Assembly (NCBI GenBank): GCA_023423995.1
Contig: JAFAEL010000142.1
Span: 1-16,045, forward strand
Source of the DNA: Pseudomonadota bacterium
GTDB taxonomy: Bacteria; Pseudomonadota; Alphaproteobacteria; Rhizobiales; Beijerinckiaceae
Direction: 5' to 3'
DNA: 16,045 nucleotides
Below the pieces are notes generated by a model, which saw only the letters and a program-made list of their open reading frames with translations, did not search any database and was not told the origin of the DNA. The position numbers were made by a program, and so were the translations under genes. Positions within the stretch are counted from its first letter, which is position 1. Each line of letters begins with the position of its first letter. This document shows positions 14,754 through 16,045 of the stretch, one piece after another.

Positions 14754-15950
14754 ATGGCTGAAGCCGCGGGGTCGACCGGCCCTCTCGCCGGGGTTCGGGT
14801 CATCGACCTGACCACCGTGATGATGGGGCCATTCGCCACCCAGATCCTGGGGGATTACGGGGCGGACATCATCAAGGTGGAGCCGCCGGGCGGCGACATC
14901 ATGCGCCACGCCCCACCCATGCGCAGCCCGGGCATGGGCGCCATGTACATGCAGGGGAACCGCAACAAGCGGAGCATTCTCCTCGACCTCAAGAAGGAAC
15001 CCGCCCGGGCCGCGCTGCTGCGGCTATGCGAGGGCGCGGACGTGCTCGTGCACAACGTCCGGCCCGCCGCCATGCGGAGGCTCGGCCTCGGCCCGGAGGA
15101 GCTCTGCGACCGCTTCCCGCGCCTCGTCTATGTCAGCCTCGTCGGCTACGGGGAGAAAGGCCCCTATGCCGGCAGGCCCGCCTATGACGACCTCATCCAG
15201 GGGGCGGCCGGGATCCCGGCGCTCTTCGCCGAGGTGAGCGGCGCCGAGCCGCGCTATGTCCCCGTCGTCGCGGCCGACCGCATCGTCGGCCTGAACGCCA
15301 CGCACGCGATCCTCGCGGCGCTCCTGCACCGGGATCGCACCGGCTGCGGGCAGGCCATCCAGGTCCCCATGTTCGAGACGCTCGCGCAGTTCGTGCTCGG
15401 CGACCACATGGGCGGCCGCAGCTTCGAGCCGCCGCTCGGCCCACCGGGCTATGGGCGCCTGCTGCAGCCGAACCGGCGCCCCTATCGCACGAGCGACGGC
15501 CATCTTTGCGTCCTCGTCTACACGGACGCGCATTGGCGCTCCTTCTTCGAGGCGATCGGACGCCCGGAGGAATTCGAAGCCGAGCCGCTCTTCCATGACA
15601 TCCGTGTCCGGGCAGCCCGCTACGACGAGGCCTATGGCTTCGTGGCCGCCGAGCTCGCCAAGCGCAGCACGGCCGAATGGCTGGAGCTCCTTGAGCGGCA
15701 CGACATTCCGTTCAGCCCGATGCACGATCTCGACAGCCTGATCGACGATCCGCATCTCGAAGCAGTCGGGTTCTTTCAGGAGATGGATCACCCATCCGAG
15801 GGCCGCATCCGGCTGACCTCTCCGCCCGCAACCTGGAGCCGGACGCAACCCAGCATCCGTTCGGCGCCGCCGCGCGTCGGAGAGCATACGCGAGAGGTCT
15901 TGGCTGAGGCTGGGCTGAATCAAAGCGACATTGATGCGGTCATCGGCTGA
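14754..15950 (+). CDS. Family III CoA-transferase (CaiB/BaiF type)
   Basis: The gene encodes 398 residues, the usual length. Family III enzymes move CoA between a donor acyl-CoA and an acceptor carboxylic acid in the cytoplasm. Hallmarks are PLAGVRVIDLTTVMMGPFATQILGDYGADIIKVE at about 10-43, then NRNKRSILLDLKKE, the DVLVHNVRP segment, VSLVGYGEKGPYAGRPAYDDLIQG with the catalytic aspartate at the YDD position (D145, by comparison with D169 of formyl-CoA transferase), and GCGQAIQVPMFE. The ATG at 14754 fits the family N terminus; the open frame extends upstream inside the TRAP receptor gene as an overlap artefact. It probably activates the imported acid, or an oxidised product of the dehydrogenases, as a CoA ester. 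It is the last gene of the second block. Confidence 0.95.
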   Translation: MAEAAGSTGPLAGVRVIDLTTVMMGPFATQILGDYGADIIKVEPPGGDIMRHAPPMRSPGMGAMYMQGNRNKRSILLDLKKEPARAALLRLCEGADVLVHNVRPAAMRRLGLGPEELCDRFPRLVYVSLVGYGEKGPYAGRPAYDDLIQGAAGIPALFAEVSGAEPRYVPVVAADRIVGLNATHAILAALLHRDRTGCGQAIQVPMFETLAQFVLGDHMGGRSFEPPLGPPGYGRLLQPNRRPYRTSDGHLCVLVYTDAHWRSFFEAIGRPEEFEAEPLFHDIRVRAARYDEAYGFVAAELAKRSTAEWLELLERHDIPFSPMHDLDSLIDDPHLEAVGFFQEMDHPSEGRIRLTSPPATWSRTQPSIRSAPPRVGEHTREVLAEAGLNQSDIDAVIG

Positions 15951-16045
15951 GAGCTCCCTGCGGCCGCGAGGCTGCCCCTCGCCCGAACGCTTGCCCTAGG
16001 AGCGACTGGCGATTTCTGCGCCCTGCGAGAGCGAGCGGCTCAGTG
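15951..16045 (+). other. Right-end tail after the CoA-transferase gene
   Basis: Ninety-five bases with no recognisable coding region, strong terminator or repeat. The next gene must begin beyond the window. Confidence 0.5.

Overview
The window is high-GC bacterial DNA with the look of an alphaproteobacterial accessory catabolic locus (Bosea, Methylobacterium, Bradyrhizobium or relatives). This placement rests on GC-rich codon use, GTG/TTG starts, TctC/Bug and DctP binding proteins and an IS481-type transposase end; it is an inference, because no rRNA or taxonomic marker gene is present. Thirteen complete protein genes and one partial gene are supported, and no tRNA, rRNA or CRISPR array was seen.

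Layout. (1) Positions 3-194 hold the C-terminal end of an IS481-type transposase with an abnormal tail. (2) A leftward zinc alcohol dehydrogenase (323-1372) diverges from a LysR-type regulator (1549-2532). The gap between them has two dyads with T-N11-A geometry. (3) Behind the regulator lie a Liv-type (Peripla_BP_6) binding protein with a TTG start, an AtuA-family protein whose two domains are in reversed order, and a TctC-type binding protein overlapping it by ATGA. This block ends in a strong 6682-6704 stem. (4) A roughly 500-base stretch without a recognisable gene carries a perfect 7+7 bp dyad beside a possible promoter. (5) A second rightward block follows: short-chain dehydrogenase, second zinc alcohol dehydrogenase, second Liv-type binding protein, LivH, LivM, LivG, LivF, a TRAP-type (DctP) binding protein and a family III (CaiB/BaiF) CoA-transferase.

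How the genes may work together (inference). LivHMGF with the adjacent binding protein makes one complete ABC importer of the branched-chain amino acid/amide/aromatic acid type. Three more periplasmic binding proteins from three families (Liv, TctC, TRAP) have no cognate membrane subunits here. The enzymes are two zinc alcohol dehydrogenases, one short-chain dehydrogenase, one CoA-transferase and one AtuA-like protein. Together they suggest uptake of a small organic acid or alcohol, oxidation of a hydroxyl group, and activation to a CoA thioester. AtuA relatives are known from acyclic terpene (citronellol/geraniol) degradation, but geranyl-CoA carboxylase, acyl-CoA dehydrogenase and hydratase genes are absent here, so the substrate cannot be named.

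The features most worth a second look are the domain-swapped AtuA protein, the surplus of orphan binding proteins, and the two candidate operator regions.
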